Assembly (NCBI RefSeq): GCF_003852495.1
Contig: NZ_QAJI01000001.1
Location: 256,786-320,785 of the forward strand
Length of the DNA stretch: 64,000 nt
Direction of reading: 5' to 3'
Source: Taibaiella sp. KBW10
GTDB taxonomy: Bacteria; Bacteroidota; Bacteroidia; Chitinophagales; Chitinophagaceae
Shown here: positions 28,307-38,392 of the stretch, piece by piece
Layout: the number at the start of each line of letters is the position of its first letter
Numbering within the stretch: position 1 is the first letter of the stretch
Translations under genes and position numbers: made by a program
Notes under the pieces: model-generated
Databases searched by the model: none
What the model saw: the letters and a program-made list of their open reading frames with translations, nothing else
Told to the model about the DNA's origin: nothing

Positions 28307-30577
28307 ATGAAAAAGAATCTATGTAACATTTTATTGGTAGTACTCTCCTGCTTCCTGGCAAACAGTAGCTACGCACAAATGTATGCTGTGCCCGATCCAA
28401 ATTTCAAAACAAAACTTATTGCGCTGGGATATAGTAGTTGCTTTAATACCGCTATGGATTCTCTTAACAGCAATTGCATCAATATTCAGAATACAGTTGA
28501 GTTGAATTTAAGCAATGCCAATATCAGTAATTTAGCCGGAATACAAGCATTTGAAAATCTTATTTTCCTGAATGTTTCCCATAACAATTTAAGCAACATA
28601 CCGGTCTTAAATAGTCCGGATTTAATGGGTTTAGATGCCACTTATAATAACCTAAGCAGTGTGGGCACCTTACCGGACAGCCTGCAAATATTACATCTTG
28701 ATTACAACCCTATAGTTAATCTACCGGTATTAAGCAACAGCTTAGTGACATTAGGGCTGGAACATACTAATGTAGCCGTTTTACCCAATCCTTTGCCCCC
28801 TTCCCTGCAGGCATTGGTTATTAAAAATACAGCTATCAGCACCTTACCGGCATTACCCAACAGTCTGGGCATCTTAAGGTGTGACAGCACGACAATAGCC
28901 GTTATCCCCAATATGCCCGGCACGATGAACCATTTATCCTGCCGGAATACCAATATCAGCAGCATTCCGGATCTACCGGGTGGTACGTCCTATTTAGATG
29001 TGTATAATACAAATGTCAGCTGTCTGCCGCTAAGGCTTTCCCTTACTCAGCCTAATGCGACACAGATTATTTGCGACACCAGTATCATTCATTGTAAGCC
29101 CATGGCCGATTATAACATTTTTAGCGGCAGTACCAATATATTTGTACCCACCTTTCCCTATTGCGGCACAGGTACCTACACGCAATGCCCAGTAGGATTC
29201 AATATCGTGGGAGCGGTGTTTTATGATAGCACGAATCTCTGCACTTTCGACAATAGCGATGGTGTTATTGCCAATGCTAAAGTATTATTGCTGGATGCAG
29301 CCGGCAATGTACTGAACTATACATTTACCAATACGCAGGGCCAATATATGTTTAATACAACCGCTTATGGCACCTATACCTTAAGAGTAGATACTGCCGC
29401 TTTAGCGATCGGCACCAGTTGTGCGGCATATCAATCGCTAAGCTCCATTATTTCTGCTGCGGATTCTATCGACATAAATATGAATTTCGGATTACGTTGT
29501 AATGGGAACACCAATGATAAAATAAGTTACGGAACAGCTGTAAACGGGGTTCATTTTCCGGGCGATACCATTTCGGTAAAAGCATTGATCGGTCAGCTTG
29601 GTCTTTGCAATCCTAATACTGGCGGAATCGTAAAATTGATCAAAAGCGGCAGTGCCCAAATCCTGGGGATTGCACCTACTGCCCTCACACCGGCATTCAT
29701 CAACAACGATAGCGTCATATGGAATGTTCCCGATTTTAATACCATTGATTTCTCAACAGCCTTTAAAGTATTGGCGCGTACAAACACCAATGCCGGTATA
29801 GGAACACAGGTATGCTACCAGACACAGGTCAGTACAACGTTGCCGGAAACCAGCTACAGCAATAATATCTTCAATTCCTGCTATAATGTTGTCAATTCAC
29901 ATGACCCGAATGACAAAAATGTACAGCCAAAAGGCAATGTAAGCCCCGATAACCAATGGCTGGTATATACCATCCGGTTTCAGAATACCGGCAATGCTCC
30001 GGCCAGAAATATCAATATTAAGGATACTATTTCTACTAATGTGGATATTAATACACTGGAAGTACTGGATTTTAGCTTCAAACCTGTGGTCGAAGTCAGC
30101 GTTCCGAACAGAGCCGTACGTTTTGGCTTCAATGCCATCCATCTACCGGATAGTTTTAGCAACGAACCGATGAGTCATGGATATGTTACTTACCGGATCA
30201 AACAATCTGGCAATCTGGCTGCCGGAGCAACGATTAAAAATACCGCCCATATTTATTTCGACTACAACAGTCCCATTACCACGAATACTGCGATTACAAC
30301 CATCGAAATCCCGAGCAGGATCAAAGAGGTAACCCGAGACCAATCCTTACAGGTGTACCCCAATCCTGTAGCGCAGCAATTTATACTAACGATTGATGGT
30401 AAAAGGGTATCGGATGGCCGTGTGGCTTTGTATGATGTGACGGGCAAGCAAGTCTTCAATCAATCCCTTAGGGCCACGACAGCCATTAATATTGGCCATT
30501 TACCAGCGGGAAACTATCTACTGCATTACATTAATCAACAAGGAGAAACACTTAGCTTTAAGATTGCAAAAAAATAA
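28307..30577 (+). CDS. T9SS-secreted leucine-rich-repeat-like surface protein
   Basis: 756 aa. Signal peptide to SSYAQ (residue ~24). About ten short leucine-rich repeats (about 60-260) follow, with units such as LPNSLGILRCDSTTIAVIP. Then a Cna-B/SdrD-like segment (NIVGAVFYDSTN through TYTLRVDT, about 300-365), and a domain starting SHDPNDKNVQPKG (about 530-670) found in many Bacteroidota secreted proteins (DUF7619-like). A type A sorting domain (LQVYPNPVAQQFILTI) ends the protein. No catalytic motif seen; probably surface adhesion. Monocistronic, with its own terminator. Confidence 0.87.
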   Translation: MKKNLCNILLVVLSCFLANSSYAQMYAVPDPNFKTKLIALGYSSCFNTAMDSLNSNCINIQNTVELNLSNANISNLAGIQAFENLIFLNVSHNNLSNIPVLNSPDLMGLDATYNNLSSVGTLPDSLQILHLDYNPIVNLPVLSNSLVTLGLEHTNVAVLPNPLPPSLQALVIKNTAISTLPALPNSLGILRCDSTTIAVIPNMPGTMNHLSCRNTNISSIPDLPGGTSYLDVYNTNVSCLPLRLSLTQPNATQIICDTSIIHCKPMADYNIFSGSTNIFVPTFPYCGTGTYTQCPVGFNIVGAVFYDSTNLCTFDNSDGVIANAKVLLLDAAGNVLNYTFTNTQGQYMFNTTAYGTYTLRVDTAALAIGTSCAAYQSLSSIISAADSIDINMNFGLRCNGNTNDKISYGTAVNGVHFPGDTISVKALIGQLGLCNPNTGGIVKLIKSGSAQILGIAPTALTPAFINNDSVIWNVPDFNTIDFSTAFKVLARTNTNAGIGTQVCYQTQVSTTLPETSYSNNIFNSCYNVVNSHDPNDKNVQPKGNVSPDNQWLVYTIRFQNTGNAPARNINIKDTISTNVDINTLEVLDFSFKPVVEVSVPNRAVRFGFNAIHLPDSFSNEPMSHGYVTYRIKQSGNLAAGATIKNTAHIYFDYNSPITTNTAITTIEIPSRIKEVTRDQSLQVYPNPVAQQFILTIDGKRVSDGRVALYDVTGKQVFNQSLRATTAINIGHLPAGNYLLHYINQQGETLSFKIAKK

Positions 30578-30600
30578 ACATCAATACAATTTCAGCAAGA

Positions 30601-30629
30601 CAAAAGCGGCCAATATCCGGCCGCTTTTG
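30601..30629 (+). terminator. Terminator after the LRR surface protein
   Basis: 11-bp perfect stem (CAAAAGCGGCC / GGCCGCTTTTG), 7-nt loop. Confidence 0.8.
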
Positions 30630-30700
30630 TCGTATGTAATGGGCAGCCCGAGCCCAAATCGCATAATAAAATAATATTTTCTCATATAAATAGTAAATAG

Positions 30701-30708
30701 TACCTTTG
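30701..30708 (+). promoter_or_regulatory. -7 box of fusA
   Basis: TACCTTTG followed by CA, 41 bp before the ATG; strong Bacteroidota -7 match. No clear -33 TTG. Confidence 0.55.
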
Positions 30709-30749
30709 CAGCCAAAATTATATCAAATAAATTATTAATTTAAACTGTT

Positions 30750-32903
30750 ATGGCAGATTTACGCTTACAGCGCAACTTTGGTATTGCCGCACACATTGAT
30801 GCCGGTAAAACCACAACTACAGAACGTATTTTATATTACACTGGTGTAAACCACAAAATTGGTGAAGTACACGAAGGTGGTGCAACCATGGACTGGATGG
30901 CACAAGAACAAGAGCGTGGTATTACGATTACATCAGCTGCTACGACTTGTTTCTGGAACTTTCCTACCATTCAAGGTAAAGCGATTCCTGAATCTAAAAA
31001 ATACAAATTCAACATTATTGATACTCCGGGTCACGTGGATTTCACCATCGAGGTAGAGCGTTCTATGCGCGTACTGGATGGCCTGGTAGCTTTATTTTCT
31101 GCGGTTGATGGTGTAGAGCCTCAATCTGAAACTGTATGGCGTCAAGCAAACCGTTACAAAGTACCACGTGTAGGGTTTGTAAACAAAATGGATCGTATTG
31201 GTGCGGACTTCCTGATGGTTGTTCAACAAGTTCGTGATATGCTTGGTGCAAAAGCTGTTCCATTGCAATTACCTATTGGCGCTGAAGATGATTTCAAAGG
31301 TGTTATTGATTTGATTACCATGAAATCTCTTGTATGGGATGATTCTACTCAAGGTATGACTTATGTTGAAGGCGAAATTCCTGCTGATATGCAAGAAGAA
31401 GCACAACAATATCGTGCTGAATTAGTAGAAGCAGTTGCCGATTATGATGAGAAATTATTAGAAAAATTCTTTGAAGATCCTAACTCTATTACAGAAGACG
31501 AAATTCATGAAGCCGTTCGTAAAGCTACGCTTGATTTAAGTATCATTCCAATGCTTTGTGGTTCTTCTTATAAAAACAAAGGTGTTCAAAAAATGTTGGA
31601 TTGCGTTATTCGCTACCTGCCCTCTCCATTGGATGTAGACGCGGTAACGGGTACTGATCCTGATGACGCTGAAAACGTTTTAGTACGTAAGCCTGATGCG
31701 AAAGAACCATTTGCAGCTTTGGCGTTCAAGATCATGACCGATCCATTCGTAGGTCGTTTAGCGTTCTTCCGCGTATATTCCGGTCATTTGGATGCAGGTT
31801 CTTACGTATTAAATGTACGTTCCGGTAAAAATGAGCGTATCTCCCGTATCATGCAAATGCATGCCAATAAACAAAACCCAATCGATTTTATCGAAGCAGG
31901 TGATATTGGGGCAGCTGTAGGATTTAAGGATATCAAAACAGGTGATACTTTGTGTGATGAAAAACACCCTATTGTATTAGAAAACATGTTTATCCCTGAA
32001 TCTGTTATCTCTATCGCTATTGAGCCTAAAACTCAGGCCGATGTAGATAAAATGGGTATGGCAATCGCTAAATTAGTAGAAGAAGATCCTACACTTCGTG
32101 TAAAAACAGACGAAGATACTGGTCAAACAGTATTGAGTGGTATGGGTGAATTACACTTGGAAATCATCGTTGACCGTATGCGTCGCGAGTTTAAAGTGGA
32201 AGTAAACCAAGGTGCACCTCAGGTAGCTTATAAAGAAGCATTTACCATGCAACTTTCTCACCGTGAAGTATTCAAAAAACAATCTGGTGGTCGTGGTAAA
32301 TTTGCCGATATTCAATTCGAAATCGGACCTGCTGAAGAAGCTTTCTTAGCAGAAGGAAAAGGTCGTTTCCAATTTATCAATGATATCTTTGGTGGATCTA
32401 TTCCAAAAGAATTTATACCTGCGATTCAAAAAGGTTTTGAATCTTGTATGACTTCTGGTGTATTAGCTGGTTTCCCGGTAGAACACATGCGTGTAAGAAT
32501 CTTTGACGGATCTTTCCACCAAGTGGATTCTGACTCTATGTCTTTCGAATTGTGTGCTAAGCAAGGTTACCGTGAAGCGGGCCGTATGGCAAAACCAATC
32601 GTACTGGAGCCAATCATGAAAGTAGAAGTATTAACTCCAGACCAATACATGGGTGATGTAACAGGTGATTTGAACCGTCGTCGTGCTATGTTAGAAGGTA
32701 TGGATACCCGTAATAACTTACAAGTAATCAAAGCAAAAGTTCCATTGAGCGAAATGTTTGGTTATGTAACACAATTACGTTCTTTGTCTTCTGGTCGTGC
32801 CTCTTCAACAATGGAGTTCAGCCACTATGCGCAAGCGCCTAGAAACGTAGAAGAAGAAGTTGTAGCAAAAGCAAAAGGCCGTAAGACTTCTTCTGAAGAT
32901 TAA
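30750..32903 (+). CDS. fusA: Elongation factor G
   Basis: 717-aa translational GTPase that drives ribosome translocation. G1 [16 protein letters not shown]3 DTPGHVDF and G4 NKMD are present, followed by domains II-V with the conserved GELHLEI and GSFHQVDSD segments. Slightly longer than the ~700-aa norm, with a C-terminal [16 protein letters not shown] tail. Codon use is strongly biased (CGT for Arg, GGT for Gly) relative to neighbours. It stands apart from rpsL/rpsG/tuf in this window, so it could be the main or an additional EF-G copy. Confidence 0.96.
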   Translation: MADLRLQRNFGIAAHIDAGKTTTTERILYYTGVNHKIGEVHEGGATMDWMAQEQERGITITSAATTCFWNFPTIQGKAIPESKKYKFNIIDTPGHVDFTIEVERSMRVLDGLVALFSAVDGVEPQSETVWRQANRYKVPRVGFVNKMDRIGADFLMVVQQVRDMLGAKAVPLQLPIGAEDDFKGVIDLITMKSLVWDDSTQGMTYVEGEIPADMQEEAQQYRAELVEAVADYDEKLLEKFFEDPNSITEDEIHEAVRKATLDLSIIPMLCGSSYKNKGVQKMLDCVIRYLPSPLDVDAVTGTDPDDAENVLVRKPDAKEPFAALAFKIMTDPFVGRLAFFRVYSGHLDAGSYVLNVRSGKNERISRIMQMHANKQNPIDFIEAGDIGAAVGFKDIKTGDTLCDEKHPIVLENMFIPESVISIAIEPKTQADVDKMGMAIAKLVEEDPTLRVKTDEDTGQTVLSGMGELHLEIIVDRMRREFKVEVNQGAPQVAYKEAFTMQLSHREVFKKQSGGRGKFADIQFEIGPAEEAFLAEGKGRFQFINDIFGGSIPKEFIPAIQKGFESCMTSGVLAGFPVEHMRVRIFDGSFHQVDSDSMSFELCAKQGYREAGRMAKPIVLEPIMKVEVLTPDQYMGDVTGDLNRRRAMLEGMDTRNNLQVIKAKVPLSEMFGYVTQLRSLSSGRASSTMEFSHYAQAPRNVEEEVVAKAKGRKTSSED

Positions 32904-32921
32904 TCTTAGCCTTCTTATTAT

Positions 32922-32959
32922 AAAAAAATACGCTGCCCTTTTGGGTAGCGTATTTTTTT
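32922..32959. terminator. Bidirectional terminator between fusA and hom
   Basis: 17-bp stem (AAAAAAATACGCTGCCC / GGGTAGCGTATTTTTTT, one G-T pair), 4-nt loop; T runs on both strands suit the convergent genes. Confidence 0.9.
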
Positions 32960-32991
32960 GCTTTTGATAAGGTATCTGTGGTATCCTCAAC

Positions 32992-34239
32992 CTATAGCTT
33001 TTCGAGTACAGAAGCCGATTGATCCCATACCAATTCAGGGTTGTACAATACTTCTTCACCAATCGCGATTACCGAAATACTCTTATCATAAAACCATTCT
33101 GCATTGTGTAATACATCCAGGTTAATAATACCCACTATATAATTGCGGGTATTGCTTTTAAAGACCTGCTCAATTTCTGCAAACTCCTCTTTATCTATCG
33201 TATCCCAGGATTCAAAACTGACATATACTTTTAGAAAAATCTCGTTAGTTAACACATTTGCAATACCCAGTTCCGATTTCTTATACTCATATCTGTACTC
33301 ATAACGTAAGGCCGCAATATCACTCAATACGGCAGAGGAAGTCGGATAACGACCCGCACCTTTACCATATAGGAACTGCTCATCTGCCAGTTTACTACCG
33401 ATCAATACCCCGTTAAACTCATTACGTACATTATATAGTTGGCTATCCTTTGCTACAAAAGTGGGTAACACAAAGGCTGCAACCTTACCCTGGTCTACCT
33501 GCACCGATTGCGCTACCAGTTTGATCTGATAACCTTTCTCATTGGCAAATTGAATGTCCCGCTCGTTGATATGAGTGATGCCATTATATAAAATATCTTC
33601 CGGAATCTCATTAATCCCATAAGCATGCTTCAGGATAATTGTCAATTTATTCACCGCATCAATACCCTCCACATCTAAAGTAGGGTCACTTTCCGCGAAG
33701 CCTAACTCCTGAGCCTGTTGCAACGCAAGCTCATAAGAGAGCTGCTCTTCTTTCATCTTGGTAAGAATATAATTGGTAGAGCCATTAATAATACCGGAGA
33801 CAGAAGACAAAAGATCATTATCATAATACTCTTCTAAATTCCTAATGATAGGCACACTACCACAGACCGCTGCTTCGTATAATAAAGAAACCCCGTGTTC
33901 GTCCCGCAGGGCCACCAATTCTTCCAAATGATTGGCTAATAATTTTTTATTAGCAGAAACTACCGATTTTTTTTGCTTTAATGCTTTCGTTACAATATGA
34001 TAGGCGGCTTCCGCATCATCAATCAATTCCACGATTACATTGATCTCTTCATCGGCCAGCAGCTCATCGGCTTCCGTAGTAAACAGCTCCGCAGGTGCAT
34101 TACGCACTTTATCAATATGCTTGATACAAATCTTTTTTACCGTGGCATTCAGTGATTTGGTATCCTGCAACACTTTATATATCCCCTCTCCGACGACGCC
34201 AAAGCCAAAGAGTCCTATGGTTAATTTTGGATTACTCAT
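32992..34239 (-). CDS. hom: Homoserine dehydrogenase
   Basis: 415-aa NAD(P)-dependent enzyme reducing aspartate semialdehyde to homoserine for methionine and threonine synthesis. N-terminal nucleotide-binding motif GLFGFGVVGEGIYKVL; catalytic core with GIINGSTNYILTKM, then EAQELGFAESDPTLDVEGIDAVNK (split across a helix). The C-terminal ~70 residues resemble a reduced regulatory domain. It lies 99 bp downstream of the cystathionine gamma-synthase-type gene and is expected to be under the same SAM riboswitch. Confidence 0.94.
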   Translation of the reverse strand: MSNPKLTIGLFGFGVVGEGIYKVLQDTKSLNATVKKICIKHIDKVRNAPAELFTTEADELLADEEINVIVELIDDAEAAYHIVTKALKQKKSVVSANKKLLANHLEELVALRDEHGVSLLYEAAVCGSVPIIRNLEEYYDNDLLSSVSGIINGSTNYILTKMKEEQLSYELALQQAQELGFAESDPTLDVEGIDAVNKLTIILKHAYGINEIPEDILYNGITHINERDIQFANEKGYQIKLVAQSVQVDQGKVAAFVLPTFVAKDSQLYNVRNEFNGVLIGSKLADEQFLYGKGAGRYPTSSAVLSDIAALRYEYRYEYKKSELGIANVLTNEIFLKVYVSFESWDTIDKEEFAEIEQVFKSNTRNYIVGIINLDVLHNAEWFYDKSISVIAIGEEVLYNPELVWDQSASVLEKL

Positions 34240-34338
34240 GATCTATTCAAATAAATTTTATGATTGAAAAAGAATGTCATCATTCAGAACGACGCATTCA
34301 TATATTGGGGGTAGACCTACTGCTGCAGGACTAGTGCC

Positions 34339-35529
34339 TTATACAGCACCCTGCCCTACTAAATTAGTTGCAGTAGCCGCAACAACCTGGTCTATCGCAG
34401 TTTTCAGGTCATCGATCAAGTCTTCGGCATCTTCAATACCACAGCTGATCCGAATTAAAGAATCGACCACACCTGACTGTAAACGCTTTTCACGCGGGAT
34501 AGATTTATGGGTCATCTGTGGCGGAGAACAGATCAGGCTTTTAACGCCACCCAAACTTTCTGCCAGTTTGAAATACTGTGTGTTCGTAACCAAAACATTG
34601 GCCGCTGCTTCTGTATCTTCTTTTAAGGTAAAAGAGATGACACCGCCATACAAACCATTCTGCTGTACTTTTGCGATTTCGTGGTTTTTATGTGAGGCCA
34701 AGCCCGGATAATATACCTTATCCACCGCTTCATTTTCGGCTAAGAATTCGGCTACTTTTTGTGCGGTTTCGCATTGGCGCTGTACCCTTAATGTCAGGGT
34801 TTCAATACCTCTGATCAAGAGCCAGCAATCATTAGGGCCTAAGATGCCCCCGGAAGCATTTTGAATGAATTTTACTTTTTCAGCCAATTCATTATCGTTG
34901 ACGACCACCAGCCCTGCCACCAGGTCAGAATGACCACCTAAATATTTGGTACCACTGTGGATAATGATATCCGCACCCAGAGTAAAGGGTTGTTGTGCAA
35001 CAGGAGAGGCAAAGGTATTGTCCACCACAACTAAAGCATTAAAAGGCTTAGCGATATCGGCAATTCTTTGAATATCCGAGACCTTTAGTGTAGGATTGGT
35101 AGGAGATTCCAACCAGATAAACCTTGTTTTTTCATTGATCAGTTCAATTACATTTTCGGCATCGGTAGTATCTACATAATGCACCTTGATTCCGAATTTT
35201 GCATACACATGCGTAAACAAGCGATAGGCCCCTCCGTAAATATCATCTACTGCAATGATCTCATCCCCAGCGGTCAGCAATTTAAGTACGGCATCAATAG
35301 CCGCAAGACCTGTTGCGAACGCATAAGCATGGGTGCCGCCTTCCAAGGTAGCCACTAAGCTTTCCAATGCAGCACGGGTCGGGTTGTTAGAACGGGCATA
35401 GTCATAACCTTTATGCACACCAGGCGCGTCCTGCACAAAAGTAGCCGTTTGATAAATAGGCACCGAGATAGAGCCGGTTAAAGGATCGACGGGAAGAGAA
35501 TGAATGATTTTTGTGGTGTTAATACCCAT
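34339..35529 (-). CDS. Cys/Met metabolism PLP enzyme (cystathionine gamma-synthase type)
   Basis: 396-aa fold-type I PLP enzyme. The catalytic lysine is in HSGTKYLGGHSDLVAG, and N-terminal PIYQTATFVQ and YDYARSNNPTRAALE are family signatures. The family covers cystathionine gamma-synthase (MetB), cystathionine lyases and O-acylhomoserine sulfhydrylases; sequence alone does not separate them safely. The upstream SAM-I riboswitch and downstream homoserine dehydrogenase favour methionine biosynthesis, hence MetB-type activity on activated homoserine. Cytosolic. Confidence 0.9.
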   Translation of the reverse strand: MGINTTKIIHSLPVDPLTGSISVPIYQTATFVQDAPGVHKGYDYARSNNPTRAALESLVATLEGGTHAYAFATGLAAIDAVLKLLTAGDEIIAVDDIYGGAYRLFTHVYAKFGIKVHYVDTTDAENVIELINEKTRFIWLESPTNPTLKVSDIQRIADIAKPFNALVVVDNTFASPVAQQPFTLGADIIIHSGTKYLGGHSDLVAGLVVVNDNELAEKVKFIQNASGGILGPNDCWLLIRGIETLTLRVQRQCETAQKVAEFLAENEAVDKVYYPGLASHKNHEIAKVQQNGLYGGVISFTLKEDTEAAANVLVTNTQYFKLAESLGGVKSLICSPPQMTHKSIPREKRLQSGVVDSLIRISCGIEDAEDLIDDLKTAIDQVVAATATNLVGQGAV

Positions 35530-35597
35530 TGTGATTTATTTTTTAAGTTTAAAAAAAATTAAATCACTTATGCAGTGTACTCACAGGTTCGCTTTAA

Positions 35598-35632
35598 TAA
35601 AAAAAGCTCCCCTGATAGTCAGAAGAGCTTTT
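35598..35632 (-). terminator. Attenuator hairpin of the SAM riboswitch
   Basis: Minus strand AAAAGCTCTTCTGA / TCAGGGGAGCTTTT (two G-U pairs) with a 3-nt loop and a following T run, 69 nt before the ATG of the regulated gene. Its 5' arm contains TTCTGA, complementary to TCAGAA just 3' of riboswitch P1 (35665-35670), a candidate antiterminator pairing. Confidence 0.85.
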
Positions 35633-35669
35633 CAATATCGTACGTTATATCGTTGGCTTGTTGTTTCTG

Positions 35670-35781
35670 AACTTATCGTTCTTGCATTCCTGCAAGTTGG
35701 AGTTGGCACCTTACTTCACTTTCGCGAAGCAGGTTGTCAAGGTGTCGTCGGGCCATATCCCTCTACCTTTCTGAATAAGTA
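35670..35781 (-). ncRNA. SAM-I (S-box) riboswitch
   Basis: Read on the minus strand: P1 ACTTATTC pairs with GATAAGT at the 3' end. The core has GAGGGATATGGCCCGACGA, ACACCTTGACAACC, a GCTTC/GAAGT-type P3 stem, AAGGTGCCAACTCC and a final P4 hairpin CTTGCAGGAATGCAAG. These match the S-box consensus (GAGGGA-x-GGCCC, GGCAACC-like, GGTGCCAA). SAM binding should favour the downstream attenuator and lower expression of the PLP enzyme and hom. Confidence 0.93.
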
Positions 35782-35801
35782 ATCGTTTTAAAGAACTGAT
35801 G

Positions 35802-35834
35802 CAAAGATAATGTGATAAATTTTACATTTCCAAA
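35802..35834 (-). promoter_or_regulatory. Promoter of the SAM-riboswitch operon
   Basis: Minus strand TTTG (35831-35834), 21 bp, TATCTTTG (35802-35809); transcription would begin about 15 nt before riboswitch P1. Confidence 0.55.
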
Positions 35835-36020
35835 AAAAATATTTTTTCTTCTTTCAAAGCACCCTAAAACAAGAAGCAGATAAACCGCCAATATTATACT
35901 TAAATTAATGATAAACAGCAATATAACATGTACCTTACAAGCACGCAAATGAGTCAAAACTTTATTGTCCAGCCCGCCTTTATTACTCTAAAAGTTATCC
36001 TTAAAAGACAAAAAGTACAT
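35835..36020. other. AT-rich spacer without recognised features
   Basis: Between the SAM operon promoter and the terminator of the CHU_C gene. A 64-codon minus-strand ORF overlaps the riboswitch promoter here and is not supported. Confidence 0.5.
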
Positions 36021-36052
36021 AAAAAAACAGCTTGAGCAAACACTCAAGCTGT
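36021..36052 (-). terminator. Terminator after the CHU_C surface protein
   Basis: Minus strand 10-bp perfect stem ACAGCTTGAG / CTCAAGCTGT, 6-nt loop, then six Ts. Confidence 0.9.
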
Positions 36053-36095
36053 CCTGATTTTATAATTAATGACGATCCTTTTACATGAGCTTAGC

Positions 36096-38231
36096 CTATC
36101 TGACCAGGGTCACATTCCCGGTTTTGGAGAATCGCTTACCTTCATGCGTAATAGCCATGATCTGGTACACATATACACCGGCGGCTTGTGCCGTACCCTT
36201 GAAAGTACCATCCCAGCCGCGATAGATATCGCTAGTCTCAAATACCTTCTGTCCCCAGCGATTATACACTGCAAATGTTTCCAGTGCCGCCAGGCCCCTA
36301 ATACTGACCTTAAATTGAGCATTGTTTGGATTAAATGCATTAGGCATATCCAGTACGGTCTCTTTCACCAGAAAATCGACGGAATCAGTAACAGAACAAC
36401 CATATTCGGTACGGGCGGTTACAAAATAACGGGTATCCACCTCTGGTTTTACCATAGGATTACTAATCAGATTATTACTCAGACCCGAGTTAGGGAACCA
36501 CTGAAAATAAGTAGCATTCGTACCCGGTTGCATATAATAAGTTTCACCGGGATAGAGGTTTACAAAATCCGGCAGTTCCAGTACAGCAGCAGGATGGACT
36601 GTAATATCGACTACCTGTGTATCGGTACAACCTTTATTGCTGGTGCCAATCAGGGTATATACAGTGCTGACTTCAGTCCTGGCCACTGGATTGGCAATAT
36701 GCGCATCGCTTAAGTATAATTCCGGGGACCAATGATAAGTGCTGGCACCACTGGCAGACAGCTGTATGGTATCGCCGGGACAGATACCCGAATCGATAAT
36801 AGGTACCTGCAGGAAATCTCCGGGATTGACAATGACATTTACCGTATCGGAGAGGTTACAGGATACATTATTCACCGTATTGGTTACCGTAAGTACATAG
36901 CTCCGGCTCAAATCGGCTACAAACCATACATTGGGATCTGTAGTACTGTTCAGATTAGTCGCCGGATACCAGTTGTAGGTATAGTTATTGCTATAGGGCA
37001 GCGTATTCGATTCCAGCGCTACGGTATCATACTGGCAGGCGATGATCGTATCGTGCATCAGGATCTGCCCGGGGCTCTGTGCTACCGTAAGGTCAAGTGT
37101 TACCAGTGTATCACAGGTTCTGCCCGTTGCCGCAATAATCGTATCATAGATACCGGTAGTATTCAGTATCCTGCCGTAGAAATCGAATGTAGTGCCAGAG
37201 CAGATGGTCTCATACAAGAAGACCTTGGGTATGGAATCAATATATATTTTTGAGGTATCACTGATCCCGATACAATTTGAATTAGCGGTAGTACCGGTAC
37301 CACCCGTCAGGTAACGGATCAGGTATTGACCCAAAGCCATACCATTGGTACTAAAAGTATAATTCGGGCTTGGAGAGGCCGCTCCGGCATTGATCCAGGT
37401 CACCCCACCGTCATTACTATATTGCCACTGGTATTCCGCTGGATTATAGGGACTGTTAATCACATTGGCGTGCATGTTTACATTCGTATTAGAACAGGTA
37501 AGGGTATCCAGCTTGGGCAATACTTGCGATATAGGCACACAGGGCTGCACTGTAATATCGTCAAGCGCGAGATCATTACCACATCCCGAACCGACAGAAT
37601 TATTGATCAGTTGCAGTTTTACAGAAGGATTGGCCGCATTACTGAACACAATAGAATATTCATGCCAGGCGCTATCCAAAGGCACATTACCGGTATTAGA
37701 AGTACTGATGATAGCATTGGTCACCGGATCTACTACCCTGAGTGTAATATTGGGATATTGTGTACTGGCGCCACAGGTGCTGGTTAATACCAGCCCGGAG
37801 TTTACATTCAGTACCCATACAGAAAGCTTCAATGTCGTATTAGGACACAGATCGTTCATGGTATATTCAAAAAAAACAGTCGCCGCCGTTGATGGTGCAT
37901 TAACCAGGAGCATCAGCCCGTTTGTATTACCGGTATGATCGGTTTTACTGATCCAGTTGGCACCTTGTCCGCTTACATTGGGATTCTTAGCCAAACCAGA
38001 ATACCCATCACTTAGGCTTCCTCCGGGCGGGCCCGCAACCCCGACAAAGGTAGTAGAAGTACTGGCACCGGGTGCATAAGTGGCCAGAGGGCCATACCAA
38101 GTATCAGTGGCATTGCCGGTTCCGAAAGTTTGATTAACTAGGTATTGCCCCCAGTACCCGTTACACACGGGTTGGCAATACGCTACAATACTAATAAGTA
38201 AAAGAGTGAGCGAAAAAAACAACTTCTTCAT
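36096..38231 (-). CDS. Gliding-motility-type (CHU_C) T9SS surface protein
   Basis: 711 aa from the ATG at 38231, which begins the signal peptide MKKLFFSLTLLLISIVAYCQ; an earlier alternative start would add a non-signal extension of 19 aa. Following is a ~200-aa carbohydrate-binding-like domain (through LALDDITVQPC), Ig-like and PKD-like segments, and a C-terminal CHU_C/gliding motility domain. The latter has MPNAFNPNN, FAVYNRWGQKVFE and YRGWDGTFKG, then GVYVYQI, typical of T9SS type B sorting. Role: probable surface adhesin or matrix protein; no enzyme motif. Monocistronic. Confidence 0.88.
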   Translation of the reverse strand: MKKLFFSLTLLLISIVAYCQPVCNGYWGQYLVNQTFGTGNATDTWYGPLATYAPGASTSTTFVGVAGPPGGSLSDGYSGLAKNPNVSGQGANWISKTDHTGNTNGLMLLVNAPSTAATVFFEYTMNDLCPNTTLKLSVWVLNVNSGLVLTSTCGASTQYPNITLRVVDPVTNAIISTSNTGNVPLDSAWHEYSIVFSNAANPSVKLQLINNSVGSGCGNDLALDDITVQPCVPISQVLPKLDTLTCSNTNVNMHANVINSPYNPAEYQWQYSNDGGVTWINAGAASPSPNYTFSTNGMALGQYLIRYLTGGTGTTANSNCIGISDTSKIYIDSIPKVFLYETICSGTTFDFYGRILNTTGIYDTIIAATGRTCDTLVTLDLTVAQSPGQILMHDTIIACQYDTVALESNTLPYSNNYTYNWYPATNLNSTTDPNVWFVADLSRSYVLTVTNTVNNVSCNLSDTVNVIVNPGDFLQVPIIDSGICPGDTIQLSASGASTYHWSPELYLSDAHIANPVARTEVSTVYTLIGTSNKGCTDTQVVDITVHPAAVLELPDFVNLYPGETYYMQPGTNATYFQWFPNSGLSNNLISNPMVKPEVDTRYFVTARTEYGCSVTDSVDFLVKETVLDMPNAFNPNNAQFKVSIRGLAALETFAVYNRWGQKVFETSDIYRGWDGTFKGTAQAAGVYVYQIMAITHEGKRFSKTGNVTLVR

Positions 38232-38340
38232 GGTACAATATATACCCCTAAAAGTATATATTTTTTTGATGATTTTTAACTTATTCAATACTTTTCTATA
38301 TTGAACAGACGCGCAGAGGGTTACATAGAGAATCTCTCAT

Positions 38341-38369
38341 GAAAAAAAGGCACCGGATTCGGTGCCTTT
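38341..38369 (-). terminator. Terminator after rplY
   Basis: Minus strand 10-bp stem AAAGGCACCG / CGGTGCCTTT, 4-nt loop, run of Ts. Confidence 0.9.
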
Positions 38370-38392
38370 CTGATTTCATTAATCTGAAATAA

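Noticed and set aside
35763-35957. 64-codon minus-strand ORF over the riboswitch promoter
   Set aside because: Overlaps the -7 box and P1 of the SAM-I riboswitch; no family similarity.
36069-36713. 214-codon plus-strand ORF opposite the CHU_C gene
   Set aside because: Antisense shadow of a clear T9SS protein with domain matches on the minus strand; composition has no recognisable domain.
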